Below, in pieces: positions 33,425 through 44,869 of a stretch of 64,000 nt of DNA. The DNA lies in assembly GCA_022828595.1 (NCBI GenBank), contig JAKGHH010000007.1, positions 32,302,356 to 32,366,355 on the forward strand. Reading direction: 5' to 3'. The stretch's first letter is position 1. Each line of letters starts with the position of its first letter. The notes beneath the pieces were generated by a model. The model worked only from the letters and a program-made list of their open reading frames with translations. It searched no databases and had not been told where the DNA came from. A program made the position numbers and the translations under genes. The stretch is from Nelumbo lutea (lineage: Eukaryota > Streptophyta > Magnoliopsida > Proteales > Nelumbonaceae).

Positions 33425-33678
33425 TGTTAGTGTAGTTCGAACTAGAGAAGATGAACAGATTTGAGGTGTGTCTGATGGGTTGACCACACCAAGAAAATAA
33501 TGTTTATATTATTGTGAAGTAAAAGGACAATTCTTTCCCTAAAATACAAGAAGTATGATACAAAATAAAAAAATGAAAGAATATGTACAACAAGAAGTAA
33601 AATTACAACTTTAACCCTCACTGTCCCTGTCTCTACATGTTCATCACCCTTAGCTTTTGAATTCCCAAACCACCAACA
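33425..33678 (-). repeat. Copia-4 5' LTR
   Basis: This 254-bp segment reads TGTTGGTGGTTTGGG...CACTAACA on the minus strand and is directly followed by the primer-binding site. The partner LTR was not found, so no target duplication can be checked. Confidence 0.7.
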
Positions 33679-33813
33679 ATTTTAGGAATAAAAATCTTGT
33701 CACATTCTACCAGATGGAATTTTATGTTGCTCCCTCCACCCCTTACAAAAGATTTTTGTTTGTAACTTTTTCTAGCCTTTTAGTCATTTTTTGCAGGTAA
33801 GGGTAATATAGAT

Positions 33814-34004
33814 AAAAATATGTGGGAAGTTTCGTTTCCTCCCTTAGGTAATTTCCCTTCCACAATGATAATCTTCTTTCTAAGTGCTCAACCACTATAT
33901 CTCACAATGAAGTTGAAGTTCCCTAGGCTCCTAATGGAAATTGACATGTTTGACACTCAACTGACATATTTCTAAGGGAGGAAATGTAACTTTCCACATA
34001 TTTT
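33814..34004. mobile_element. Small inverted-repeat element (~190 bp)
   Basis: The left arm aaaatatgtgggaagtttcg and the right arm (minus strand aaaatatgtggaaagttaca) pair over about 35 bases, including tttcctccctta. The interior (gtttgacactcaactgacat) is unlike its surroundings and non-coding. The exact family and target duplication are not clear. Confidence 0.5.
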
Positions 34005-34139
34005 CTACAGTGCTTTCTCAACTGACATGTTTGACACAAAAAACAAAGTATAGACGTTTAAATAAATCTAGGAATAACTACTTTAAAGACTCAAAAGACA
34101 AATGACCAAGTCAACTATGCCACAAATTGACTTGTTTTT

Positions 34140-36351
34140 TATTACATTGACTCATGGACCAACTTCAAAATAGAGGGCTCAACTATATTTGGATCAATTT
34201 TATTCTCCAACATGTAAAGGCCATCAACCATGTTCCCTCTACAAATTGTCCTCCCCGAGTCAAATTCTGAAAGACACAAGAAGTAGGAAAGAATGTTAAA
34301 CAACAATTCATTATAATACTACTGATAGAAAAAGGTGAATGAGTAACTTGGGAGCATTTAGAATGTGTAAAAGGTCAAGGCCATGGGGGAAGGATACAAT
34401 TCCTTGGACTGCAATGGTGGAGAAAGAACCATCTATAAGTCTACTTTATCCCTTCCTGAGAGAAGACTATATGAGGTAACGGAGTTGGACTTACCAATCT
34501 TGTGATTGGATGCCCCTAAGTCAGTAATCCAAGGGAACTCGGGTCTCGGGGGTAATAGAGGACAACGAAGGATAGAGGGATTTTTTTTTCTTTTCAATAC
34601 ATTGTAACATTAGAATCTTCTCTTATTCTTTTGTACACTATATACACTTTTTGTACATTGGGGACTGAATGGCCCTTTCATCATTTAATGTAAATACTTT
34701 TCTCTGGGTGTTGACTGTCACTTTTTGACACACCCAACACTTACTGTTTTCTCCTTCTCTCTGTCTCTAGATCTGACTCTGACATTGCAATGGTGGAGAA
34801 AGAACCATCTACAATTCTAATTTATCCCTTCATGAGAGAAGACTATATGAGGTAAAAAAGTTGGACTTACCAGTCTTGTGATTGGATGCCCCTAAGTCAA
34901 TAAACCAAGGAACTCGGGTCTCAGGGGTAATACACATTGAAGGCAGAGGCAATATTACTTGATGTAGATGCAAAAGAGGTAGAAGGAGGAGAAGATACTC
35001 CCTCCAACTACCACAAGGCTCTATCACATTGCTCCAACTGCTTTCTCAGATAACTAATGATATCTTCCTCAGCGTTAGAATTTGTAGGGTGCTCTTGAGA
35101 GGAACAAGTAGAACCACCACCACCTTGAGACTCTTGGTAGCCACACTACCTGCATTGAACTTCTAAGGGGCTTGGTTCTTTCCAGGTTTCTGTCTTCCCA
35201 ACAAGGTTCCGGCATGTTTCTCTAGTATGCCTAGGACACTTATAATGACCATAAAAAGGCTTGTCCTTTTTGGTCTCGCTCAATCTTTTTGCTCCCATCA
35301 CTCTTCTTATAGCCACTATTACCACCCTTGGCTGCCAAGGCAATCTACTCCCCCTCAAGAGGATTCATAGAACTTTGTTTGCTTTCTTCAGACTGAGCAG
35401 GGGCATATACTTCTTGGATTGAGGGTAGCGCCTTACTTCCTAATATCTGCACTCGAATAGGTTCATATATAAGGTTGAGACCAGCCAAGAAAGCAAAAGC
35501 TCTATTTTGTAATATTTGCTTCTTGTAAGCCTTTGCATCCTTGTCAGTTCTCTTTCATTCAATAGTCTTGGTCCATCACTTTTCACATGGAAATGAGAAT
35601 TGAGTAATATGCAGATAAGCTCTTCTATCCCTGCTTGCAAGTAGAAGATTGTGCAAGTAACTGATATACTCTAGCATAATGTCTCTGCTCAGCATATTTA
35701 GCTTTCACTTTCTCCTAGATTTCATGAGCAGTCTCTGCCAATATAAAATTCTTTCTCAGCTGGGGTTGCATAGAGGAAAGCAGCCAAGTCATGATCATGC
35801 TATTCTCCTAGTCCCACTCCAAGTAGTTTAAGCCATCAAGGGGTATGATGGAAGTAGGAAAACCAGCATTATCCATACTGCTATTAGGTGTGAAGGATGG
35901 GAAAGTACCCCCAGAAGCTGCTACCAAGTACCACGAGCCCTGGAAACTAATGCAGCTCAATACAAATAGCCCCCTAGCCCCCACAGGCCTTAAAAAGGAA
36001 ATTCCAGAACTGAAATACAGCCCCAACAGTTCAGCCAATTACTAAAACAATGTTTGTAACACCAACCAGCCCTTATCACACTCTATGTTGCAGAAAACAT
36101 ACCGAGAAACCTTCTAAAGGACTTCGAGTATACACCTCTTTGCCCAAATCTTATCATACAATCCACGAAAGGAAAGAGTAGCCAGACAGCCCCCTTATAC
36201 CACCATTATAAACCAAGGAGAGAAGAAGAAAGGGAGAAAAAAGAGTTTCAGATTAGATCGAGACTCTCCTCTGATCACCAACCAAAAAAGGAATGCCCAG
36301 TTGAGGGAAGAAGGAAAAACCTTGATCACTTACAGTCCCTGCTTTGGTACC
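34140..36351 (-). pseudogene. Copia-5: gag to GAG-pre-integrase remnant
   Basis: The primer-binding site reads tggtaccaaagcaggg near 36352 (usual TGGTATCAGAGC, so altered). Gag follows at 36040-35440 (IIPLDGLNYLEWD, then AFAFLAGLN-like codons), a knuckle remnant GHYKCPRHTRETC at 35270 (first Cys replaced by His or Gly) and the protease at about 34900 with WFIDLGASNHKTG (DSG changed to DLG, which destroys the active site). GRTICRGNMVDGLYMLE at about 34230 is the pre-integrase block. Pol is otherwise gone. Confidence 0.8.
34411..34936 (-). repeat. 150-bp direct duplication in Copia-5
   Basis: Bases 34411-34560 recur at 34787-34936 with modest differences (start gcaatggtggagaaagaacc), separated by 226 bases of unrelated T-rich DNA. 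Each copy carries the protease-side sequence, so the duplication occurred in the copia body. Confidence 0.8.
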
Positions 36352-36510
36352 ATATAATCCAGCACAACAATCAAAGAAAGACAAGAGGAGAGGAAGATAG
36401 AAGGATAGGAGAAACAGTTTATTATTTATATTAGGGTGGTCTGACAGAATATAACAAAAGTTAAAACAACTAGAGTACCCCCTATTGCTATTAGTACATG
36501 TTACAACTTA
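36352..36510 (-). repeat. Probable Copia-5 5' LTR part
   Basis: The stretch next to the altered primer-binding site includes atttatattagggtgg and an A/G-rich region that fits the U5 side of a copia LTR. No second copy was found and the outer end is a guess. Confidence 0.4.
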
Positions 36511-39500
36511 TGTATTTTACAATTTTAATTAAATTAAGCAAGACATAAGTTTTAAGAAATTGACATTGAACTCCAAAAGTTAATAAAAACGTGATATTAG
36601 CATTCTTTATTGGATAATGTACCCATATCTGTGTATAGGATTTTAGGAAATTGATAGTCATTCCTGTTTCTTATATTTGTTTCCGTGTCAATATTTGTGT
36701 TTGGGTATCATAACTCAGAAGTCATTGTACAAATGGAAAGACATCTTATGATCCAAGTTATGAATAGATGAGCTCTTTCTTTCCATCATTCCAATGATAC
36801 CCTGTGTGTTTTTGCACCTTTCATTTATAAGAACTTGTTTGAACTTGGGATTACTCGTTATTAAAATCCACATTTTGCTTCCTTGTATTGGTCTAATTCC
36901 TACTTCCAGTGCAGTATGCATCTAGAGCTTCCATTTCCATAAGCATTAGTACCTGTTTCACTTGGGTTGAGGCAAAGCTTCAATGAGATTGGTAGCCATA
37001 GGTACAAATACACTAGTAGTAGTAGAGATGAACTCCTTATGAGAAAATAGAGTACTCTTAAGAGATTGTAGCATGGGCAGCAGTGCTGTATGGACATGGA
37101 CAAGGGTGTTGGAATCTGGTGCATATCCAAGAGCCTTGACTCAGCAAGATGAGAAAGCATAGACTCGTGGACACATCTATGGAAAATGTTTTTGAATTCT
37201 AACATCATAAGCCTGCAAAAAATGTTGCCTTTGTTACAAGTAACATTTGATATGAATAATGGTGTTCATCTTGTACATTAGTTGTCATTTATGTCAGATA
37301 AGTTAGGAGATAAAAAGGGATTGTTACATAGGAATGTCCTCAAGAATTCATGGTCTGAGGCATGTTGGACATTGACACATCCATTTGGCCAGTTCATGCA
37401 ACACTGATGAGCTGTCATGTATGAATTAACTAACTTTTCATTTAAAAATAGCTCCTGCTCCTCCAAACAAGGATCTGAATTACATTGGGTAGATATTTTA
37501 CCAGAAAATCTGCTGGCACCACCTTCTCCTTTGGGAGATCAAAGGTTGTATTTGCCTCTTGAACCTTAGTGGGTTTTCTTTTTCTTTTTTTTTTTTTCTT
37601 TTCATTATTAATATGTTTCTAGTTTATCCATTTTTTGATATTGCACAAACATGCACAAGAAAATGTTACTGATGATTATATTATGACATTTATAAAAGAA
37701 CAATGTTACTAATTGTTCCCTTTTCCCTCTTCCAATACAGTTTTTTGTTCTCTGCCGGACTTCTCTATGAGATCAACAAGCTCTCGGGGATGATGCTTTT
37801 GAAAAATGAGGTTAAAACAAGAAGGCATTAAGTAGAATACTAATGTATTAAGTTTAAAATGTCAGCCTTTACTGCTTGTGAACTTCTTAAAGATCTCAAA
37901 TTCAAAGGCTATCGAGAATTAAATACTGCCCGATTTTCCTTCTGCTGTATAATTTTGTTTTATCATACTGCTATAAATTTCATAAGTAGAAAGAATTGTT
38001 TTAGCTGAAGCGTGGTATCTCTTTTGATGAATAAATTCTAAGAGTACAGGAATTTGTTTTTTAATGAAAATATAGGGCATGTTTGGCTCCATTGTCTTTT
38101 GAACTTGAAATACTGCCACATCAGTACCAGTTAGGCATTTCAATGCCAATGGCTAGCTTCTTGCTAAGAGAGTCTTTTAGTATTCAAAACATTAAAAAAA
38201 TCAGAATGCTTGGGCATTTCTAGCAATGAACAATCCTACTTGGCATGAGCTGGAGTCTGATGCGGTGGTGATGACATGTAAATGATCTGGTGCATTGCAT
38301 TGCTGGGCTTCCAGTCATGTTGTCCAACTTGAATAATTTGAACTATATCGAGTTGGATTAGGCTTCAGACCCGTCGAAAATTTAACAAATTTCCAATCCA
38401 AACCCGACCCAAGTTGCACTCCTGCATGGCACCGGATGCCACACAACACCCATGACTCAATTAAAGTATTGAATTAAAAAATAGGGATATTTTAATCCAA
38501 AAGGGCTTCACAAGCTCATTCATACCTTTAATGGCAAGGATATATAGATGGTCTTTTTCAATTTGTAATATTTAGACAGCTCAACCTAATTTGTAAGATC
38601 TCATCTCCAAGTGGTTGTTATTGATGCTGACATTTTATTGTTTATTTATTCTTCTCACCATACACATTTACATGTGTAGTTGTTACTTGTTAGTTGTTAC
38701 TAATACCCTACATTCAGGGATTTGGGATCTCCTCCCAACAACTATCCCAGCATGATTTGCATCCACACCGCACCGTAAGACTGGGATCCCCCATGTATGA
38801 GATGTGTGGACACAGCATGTTGAATGTGTTGGAACTTTTTTTTGTTGGGTGGAAATCTATGCAAACAATCTGGAATTTTTAGGACATTTTTTTGTTGCGA
38901 CTGGGACACAATTCCATCTCATCCTATTCCTATCTTGCGCCCCAATGTCTTGTGACTCATTCTCATTTCGCACCTCACTCTCACTCTGATTTGCATGCTT
39001 ATAATGTTTTGCATCACTACCTCCTTACATTAGCTCCTTGCTCAACATTTAACAGTAACGCCTGATATTGAGCATCATTTAATTGTTAATTGCAATTAAT
39101 AACTAAAAGGTAAAACTGCAATTTTATGCTCTTTTCTTCTTTTTCATAGTGTGCATTGTTTTTTTCTGTACAACTTCATAGATATTTTGGAGAAAGGATT
39201 CTAAGATAAGGGTCTACATGCAACTGTATAAGAAAGATGGAGAGAGGTGATTACAATTGCCAAACTTAAGAGGAGGTTTAATATCATTTTAGGAAAACAA
39301 TTGTGCTTCTACCAAAAAATTAGGAACTAAATAGTTTCTACGTAAGCGTATATCAAAACAAGGCAACTTTATGACTCTTGAAAATAGACCCCATAAAGGG
39401 TCTTTATTTAGGGGACGTTGGACATAGCCCCCAAGCTTTCCCAGTTTTTGATCGTTCTGAAAATTAGCACCATATAAGTTAACTTGAATTGTCAAGAATC

Positions 39501-39889
39501 ACAGAATTAACCCCAAGGCCTCTAAGGTTTTATTTAAATTAGCCCTCTTATTATTGCCTTTTCTTTTGTTGATTATGATTTGTTGGGGAATGGAAATATA
39601 TTTAAATAATTAACATTTTTTCTGCCTTTTTTTTGGTTGGGGGGAAGGGGGTCTGGCATCTTTGCACAGACGAAGGTTGCAGGAAGTTAGGAACATCCGT
39701 CCCTCTTGGTTACAGCATAGCATGTAGGTTGACCAGAACCACAAGATCCACATATACAAGTTGCCAATATCATCTAGGCCATATTAATCAAATCTAATTG
39801 AAACTTGACCAGGTTTACTGCTTACATATTAAGCCCCATTGAAAGGACAGGTGAAACATCGTCAACTGTCTTCATCGTTTCACAACAGT
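36511..39889. other. Intergenic DNA downstream of CNGC, no confirmed gene
   Basis: There is no retrotransposon coding sequence. A curious plus-strand open stretch at 37452-37569, after an aaatag acceptor-like site, reads WVDILPENLLAPPS and ends ...LYLPLEP then stop. It has no start codon and no recognised domain. The part next to 39889 should contain the 3' UTR of the CNGC transcript. Long T- and A-runs occur near 37580. Confidence 0.35.
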
Positions 39890-40582
39890 TCAATCTGCGT
39901 CATCAGCACTGAAGTCAGGTTCCGGAGGCTTCTGCAGCTTCACTAATTCTCTGGTACCCTTTGAATTTCGAAGTCTATGGACCCCTCGCATAGCGTTAGC
40001 TGCAAAACGAGATGCAAAAATTGTCGCACCAAGACTGGTTGAACCCACAGCAGTAGCACTCTCACTACCCGCCCCATCTGACTCTTCATCTTTACGTCGA
40101 AGCTCTGCAAGTTTTCTCTTGGTATAACGACGCCATGCTGCTTGTATAAAGCAGGCAGCCCATGTCCTCCATTGCTGTGAGTAGAAACGGAAAGTGTGCT
40201 GAACTTGTCTGCTGTGAAGGCGTCTAAACTGACTAGCAACAAATTTCAACTCTTCTGCTATCAAGGCAAAAGCCTCCACCTCCGTCAAAGCCTTGACTGT
40301 ACGGGTAGAGGATGGGAGGTTAGAACCAGACTTGGGATCCAATGCCCAGGTTAAGAGCTCCTCTCCACAGAAATCTCCCTCCTTCAGTAGACTACGGTTA
40401 AAAAACCCACTCCTCCCACCATCGGTAGTCACACTCTCCAGGCGACCGCGTATGATAAAGAGCATCTCATCCACTGGATCACCTTCCCGGACGATGTAAG
40501 TTCTCTCAGTGTACAAACTTGGTTTCAGCCGCTCACAAATGGCATCTAGTAATCGCTCATCCATTTTCTCAAACAAGGGTAC
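39890..40582 (-). CDS. CNGC: CNGC last exon: cyclic-nucleotide-binding, calmodulin and IQ domains
   Basis: Last exon (230 codons) of a plant cyclic nucleotide-gated cation channel, closest by recall to the CNGC5/6/9 group. It starts after a tgttgtcag acceptor with VPLFEKMDERLLDAICERLK. The cyclic-nucleotide-binding domain runs to about residue 115, with the phosphate-binding cassette LLKEGDFCGEELLTWAL at residues 65-81. The hinge and calmodulin-binding helix follow (FRRLHSRQVQHTFRFYSQQW), then the IQ motif FIQAAWRRYTKRKL at 146-159. The tail is Glu/Ser-rich and the stop is at 39890-39892. These plasma-membrane channels conduct Ca2+ and other cations. The frame is intact with no sign of decay. 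Confidence 0.97.
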   Translation of the reverse strand, partial: VPLFEKMDERLLDAICERLKPSLYTERTYIVREGDPVDEMLFIIRGRLESVTTDGGRSGFFNRSLLKEGDFCGEELLTWALDPKSGSNLPSSTRTVKALTEVEAFALIAEELKFVASQFRRLHSRQVQHTFRFYSQQWRTWAACFIQAAWRRYTKRKLAELRRKDEESDGAGSESATAVGSTSLGATIFASRFAANAMRGVHRLRNSKGTRELVKLQKPPEPDFSADDAD

Positions 40583-40859
40583 CTGACAACATGCAAACAC
40601 AATGAATGCGAGATAATGACAAATAAAGTACTTGGATTAATGTTCCAGCCGTCCAGGTAATATAGGGTGTATAATATATGTATAAAAATGCTATAATTGT
40701 ATAAATACAACATTATTAAATAACGGGCACTTAAATCATATGTTATAATGTGTATTATATGGTGTATAACATAATAGTTGACCGTTTTGTTCTGTCTAAT
40801 GTCATGTCCATTATTAAATTGTGGGCACTTAAAACATTTTAACTACTACAATCATCCTT

Positions 40860-41735
40860 CTTAGAAGTATTGTTGGTATGGTCTTTGCACATGACAAACC
40901 AAACCATCTTAGTCTACTTTCTCACATTTTATTACCTATTGAGTTACTCTTATGTTCTTTCAAATGGCTTCATTTATAACCTTATCCTTTCTAGTTTTTC
41001 CACTCATCCATCTCAGCATACACATCTCTACCACTCATATTTTGGACATGTTTTTTCTTGACTGCACGACATTTTGCTCCATACAATATAACTGGCCTTA
41101 CAACCGTTTTATGATTTTTTCCTTCAATCTAAGTGGTGTTCATCTATCACACAAGACTCCAGATGCACCCTTCCATTTTACCTGTCCCGTACTCATTCTA
41201 TGGGCAACATCCTCCTCAATCTCTCCCTTGTTATGAATTACTAAACCAAGTTATCGGAAAATGTCACATTGTGCTATCTCTTGATCTCCATTCTCCAATC
41301 CTAAGTGTATCCTCATTTGCACTCCTATTATTATTAAAATCACATATCATATATTCCGTTTTAGTCCCACATATTTTAAAACCATTTGTTTCTAGGGTAA
41401 ACTTAAAAAATGTTTTTTTATCAATAAACTTAAAAACCGTTTTAGTCCATTTGCATTTAATTCTTCATTAGTTTCATCAATTAAAACAATGTCATCAACA
41501 AACAGCAAGCACCATGGGACCTCCTCCTAAATATGTTTAGTCAATTCATCTACGATCAACGCAAATAAATAAGGGCTAAGTGCTGAATCTATGGAGATCA
41601 TTCTTCTCTCTGAACTTATCTATCAATCGTCTCAAAGAAAAATATTTTCTATTGTTGATCTCCCTGGTATAAGCCTAAATTGGTTCTTTGATATACTTGT
41701 TTCATGATATAACCTTTGCTCAATTACTTTTATTG
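40860..41735 (-). pseudogene. RTE-type LINE reverse transcriptase, part 1
   Basis: On the minus strand the frame reads IEQRLYHETSISKNQF, PGRSTIENIFL (about 41660), then after a deletion SALSPYLFALIVDELTKHI, a stop, and the catalytic CLLFVDDIVLIDETNEELN (about 41490). PGRSTxEAIFLLRR and the SALSPYLFALVMDELT-like block are signatures of plant RTE/BovB-clade elements, unlike the L1-type LINEs elsewhere in the window. Downstream stops are frequent. The piece lies in the CNGC intron in the same orientation as the gene. Confidence 0.75.
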
Positions 41736-41894
41736 ATCAGCAAAAGAGATATTTTATTATAATTGCTTATAGATTAAGATTAGTACAAGCAGATGAAGGA
41801 CTGTCATCCCATAAAATCAATAACAAAATTACATAGAAACCCAAAACAATTACTCAATTATTCTCTCCCAAAGTTTCATAATATGATTTATGAG

Positions 41895-42137
41895 CAAGGT
41901 TCAAAGTATCGATACATATTGCCCATATCGGCTGATACGTTCATGCCGGTGGATTCCCGATACGCCCCTACAGGGGGAGTATCGGGGTTCTGACTGGTTC
42001 AGGGGGTGAAGGAGCCTTAAACCGCCCCCCCCCCCCCTGAACTGGTTTTGAAAAAAATAAAAAAAGGCAAAAAACAACTACCGATATCGCCTGATACGCC
42101 AGTAGGCGTATTGGGTGTATTGATATTTTGAACCTTG
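41895..42137. mobile_element. hAT-like MITE (243 bp)
   Basis: The ends are caaggttcaaagtatcgata (left) and, on the other strand, caaggttcaaaatatcaata. The flanks tttatgag (41887-41894) and cttatgag (42138-42145) form an 8-bp duplication with one mismatch, which is hAT-like. The centre has a cgatatcggc / cctgatacg alternation and a C-run, and is non-coding. Confidence 0.75.
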
Positions 42138-42142
42138 CTTAT

Positions 42143-42720
42143 GAGGGCTGTTCATGTGTCAGTTTGGTTCAGTTTCACTTAACATTGCCAACCAAAACAA
42201 AACTATCGGGTTGATTTAGAGGTCAACTGAAACTAATCATTCCAAAGTAAAGCCAGCTTTAAAATTTTAATTATTGACATAGGTTTTGTCAGTTTGAATT
42301 AAACAGAACTGAAGTCAGTTGTTGCAGCTTTTAATGCTCTATCTTGGGAATACAAAAATTGACTTTAGCATTTTCACCTACTTAATAAGGGAAGGGGACT
42401 CCAAATCTCCAAGACATTGATTAAGGAAAGAACCTTGATTCTTGAGCCCTGTTTCTTCAACAGTTCAGAGTCAGCTTATCTTATGGTGGAGCACAGTGCA
42501 AAGTTTGTCTTTAGAATTTTTCATTTCTGGTTTCAGTCCTTTTTAATATTATAAGTTTTTGGAATTCAACTTTTTGCACGTCAGAAAAATGGGTACAGCA
42601 GGCTGGCATCTAACATTTTCCTAACAGAAACCAACTTCTTTTAAAAGCAGACTGTCTCGGGTTGAATCGGTCCGGTTTGGTCGGTTTAATTGGTTTGTAA
42701 AATTTTGTTAATAGCCCTAG
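42143..42720. mobile_element. Possible inverted-repeat element (~580 bp)
   Basis: The left end is agggctgttcatgtgtcagt and the right end, on the other strand, is agggctattaacaaaatttt. Both sides carry the ggtttggt / ggttcagttt phrases of a widespread plant repeat with inverted ends. A target duplication was not identified. It interrupts the RTE LINE. Confidence 0.4.
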
Positions 42721-42724
42721 TTTA

Positions 42725-43095
42725 ATTCCCTGGTAGTTTTTACAACTTTATATATCACCTTTGTTCTTAACTATGGGCACCATACTACTCTTTCTCCATT
42801 CATTTTTTTCTTTTATTATCTTATTAAATAGCCTAGTTAGCCATAATAAGCTTGCCTCTCCCATACTTTTCTGCACCTCCATTGGAATACCATCTTGTCT
42901 TAACACTTTTCTCTTCTTCATCTTATTAGCATCTCTTTTACTTCAGCAATTCTATTCTTAAGAAGGTACATGTTATTTCCAACACTATTAGTATGACTAA
43001 CCTCTCTTCTGCTAGTGCTCTCTACATGTTCATTTAATAATTTTTCAAAATAGTTTTTCAATCTTTCCTTGATTTCCTCATCTTTTTTCCAAGTT
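42725..43095 (-). pseudogene. RTE-type LINE reverse transcriptase, part 2 (upstream part)
   Basis: On the minus strand: KERLKNYFEKLLNEHVEST, then EVKEMLIR and a broken region equivalent to the KNGKAxGPDGIPIEVWRC motif (readable as DKMVFQWRC in another frame). It lies upstream of part 1 in the same orientation and was separated from it by the inserted elements between 41740 and 42720. Confidence 0.6.
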
Positions 43096-43335
43096 TAATC
43101 CCCTTTGTGTAAATATAAAATATCATATAATATATTTTACTTGTGATTTTATAATATTTATATATAACTTGTCATATAGTATAAAATAAAACAAATATAT
43201 GCATGTATATAAAGTTTATATATGTAGTATACTAGTATATAAATATATAGTAGGCCAAGCCTGGCCCTGAAATTTGTGGAACAGGTCAGGCCAGGCTAGA
43301 AATGATCACCCATACTGACTACCCCCCTCCCCCCC

Positions 43336-43378
43336 AAGAGAGAGAGAGAGAGCGAGCGAGAGAGAGAGAGAGAGAGAA
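43336..43378. repeat. (AG)n microsatellite
   Basis: About 43 bases of AG repeats, interrupted by gcgagcga, lie 15 bases inside the CNGC intron next to the donor at 43392. On the gene strand it is a CT-rich tract. Confidence 0.95.
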
Positions 43379-43392
43379 CATGAAACAGTTAC

Positions 43393-43629
43393 CCTTCTAA
43401 CTAAAGCCAAGCAAAGATGCCGTTTGATATCTCTCCTAAGGTCCTTTGGTAGGCTCTGAACCAAATTCTCTTCATCTACCCCTCGTGTTTCTAACCATTT
43501 GTACTGATCATACCGTCTAACTCGCTCACGCAGATCTTGTGGCAGCAATCGATGATGCATCCACTGTTCTGAATCACGCCTTTTGATTCTCATCTCCTCA
43601 AGCCGAATTGTAAGAGATTGAAGATACGT
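43393..43629 (-). CDS. CNGC: CNGC C-linker exon
   Basis: A 237-base, phase-0 exon (79 codons) between acceptor tactgtatag (43630) and donor GTAACT (43392). It reads TYLQSLTIRLEEMRIKRRDS, then EQWMHHRLLPQDLRERVRRY, YKWLETRGVDEENLVQSLP and KDLRRDIKRHLCLALVRR. This is the C-linker between S6 and the cyclic-nucleotide-binding domain, where ligand binding is coupled to gating. It is highly conserved and shows no disabling change. It joins Met-Gln of the upstream exon and Val-Pro of the last exon in frame. Confidence 0.97.
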
Positions 43630-43673
43630 CTATACAGTAAAGCAAGTACCAATATGAGCATCTTCACACAACA

Positions 43674-44510
43674 AAAATGTTGAACAGGATAACAGTTACT
43701 CCATAGATGACAAGTAGACATACAATCAATATAATGACTTGTAAGCATACTTTCAGTAGAGCCTTAGAAAATAAAACAGTATTTATAGCAGAACAATTAA
43801 CAACACTTTGCATGAATGCTGATATACCCTTCACTTACACCACCTCCAAAGAAAAATTGAAGAAAATAGCCAATAGATTATATGTTTATTTCTAAAACAA
43901 ATCCCTTGAATAATACATTTTATTTTCTTGTTAATTAGACCAGATGTGATATGTAAATCTAGAATATCTCCAAAGCAAAATAAAAACTATGGTTGAAAAG
44001 AACAAAAAAATCTTCTGAATGCCTTATTGCTTTATCACTGGATATCCATGTAAAATGTGACAGCGAAAAAAAAAAAAAACCAAAAAAATGTTGAACAGGA
44101 TAACAGTTACTCCATAGATGACAAGTAGACATACAATCAATATAATGACTTGCAAGCATACTTATAATGCATAATTCAGTAGAGCCTTAGAAAATAAAAC
44201 AGTATTTATAGCAGAACAATTAACAACACTTTGCATGAATGCTGATATACCCTTCACTTACACCACCTCCAAAGAAAAATTGAAGAAAATAGCCAATAGA
44301 TTATATGTTTATTTCTAAAACAAATCCCTTGAATAATACATTTTATTTTCTTGTTAATTAGACCAGATGTGATATGTAAATCTAGAATATCTCCAAAGAA
44401 AAATAAAAACCATGGTTGAAAAGAACAAATAAATCTTCTGAATGCGTTATTGCTTTATCTGGATATCCATGTAAAACGTGACAGCAAAAAAAAAAAAAAA
44501 CCCAAACCGA
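43674..44510. repeat. Tandem duplication of ~411 bp in the CNGC intron
   Basis: Copy 1 (43674-44084) and copy 2 (44085-about 44510) share the start aaaatgttgaacaggataac and the end gtgacagc plus an A-run. The second copy has a ~15-base insertion (ttataatgcataattcag versus tttcag) and a few substitutions. It begins only 44 bases upstream of the C-linker exon's acceptor. It is non-coding. Confidence 0.95.
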
Positions 44511-44869
44511 AAGAGGAACCCACAAATGGAATAGTACTAACAAATGTTCACAAATAAGCAATAATCCACTCACAGCATTGAACAATAATCCATTGAAATA
44601 AGAGACGGTAAGCATCTCTTCACAGGAACAACATAAAGAAAGGACCTCAAGTATTGATAAAAAAAAGAACCTCAGCCCTATCTGATTCCTTCAAATGGAC
44701 GTGAGAGAGAGAGAGAGACTTATTGCATTGTTTTTATTGATAAAATAACTGAATAATATTTGAGTGTAGTGGTCGACCCAACTTCAGCTTCAGCCATTAA
44801 AGAACTCACAGCCTCCTTAGTCTCAAAGACAAAACAATGCCATTCAATTTAACCACTTCTATCAAAAGC

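Larger units (their letters stand above)
40583..43392 (-). other. CNGC intron (2.8 kb) with transposon remnants
   Basis: The donor at 43392 (gtaact) and acceptor at 40583 (gtcag) are canonical, and the intron is phase 0 between Arg-Arg and Val-Pro. It contains the RTE-type LINE pieces, two inverted-repeat elements and an A/T-rich stretch (43100-43260), listed separately. Confidence 0.9.

Noticed and set aside
36715..37208. Minus-strand open frames of 68 and 102 codons
   Set aside because: They have no domain, no splice context and a composition like random A/T-rich DNA.
43336..43378. GA repeat as a regulatory GAGA element
   Set aside because: It is a simple microsatellite inside an intron, and nothing in the sequence supports a regulatory role.
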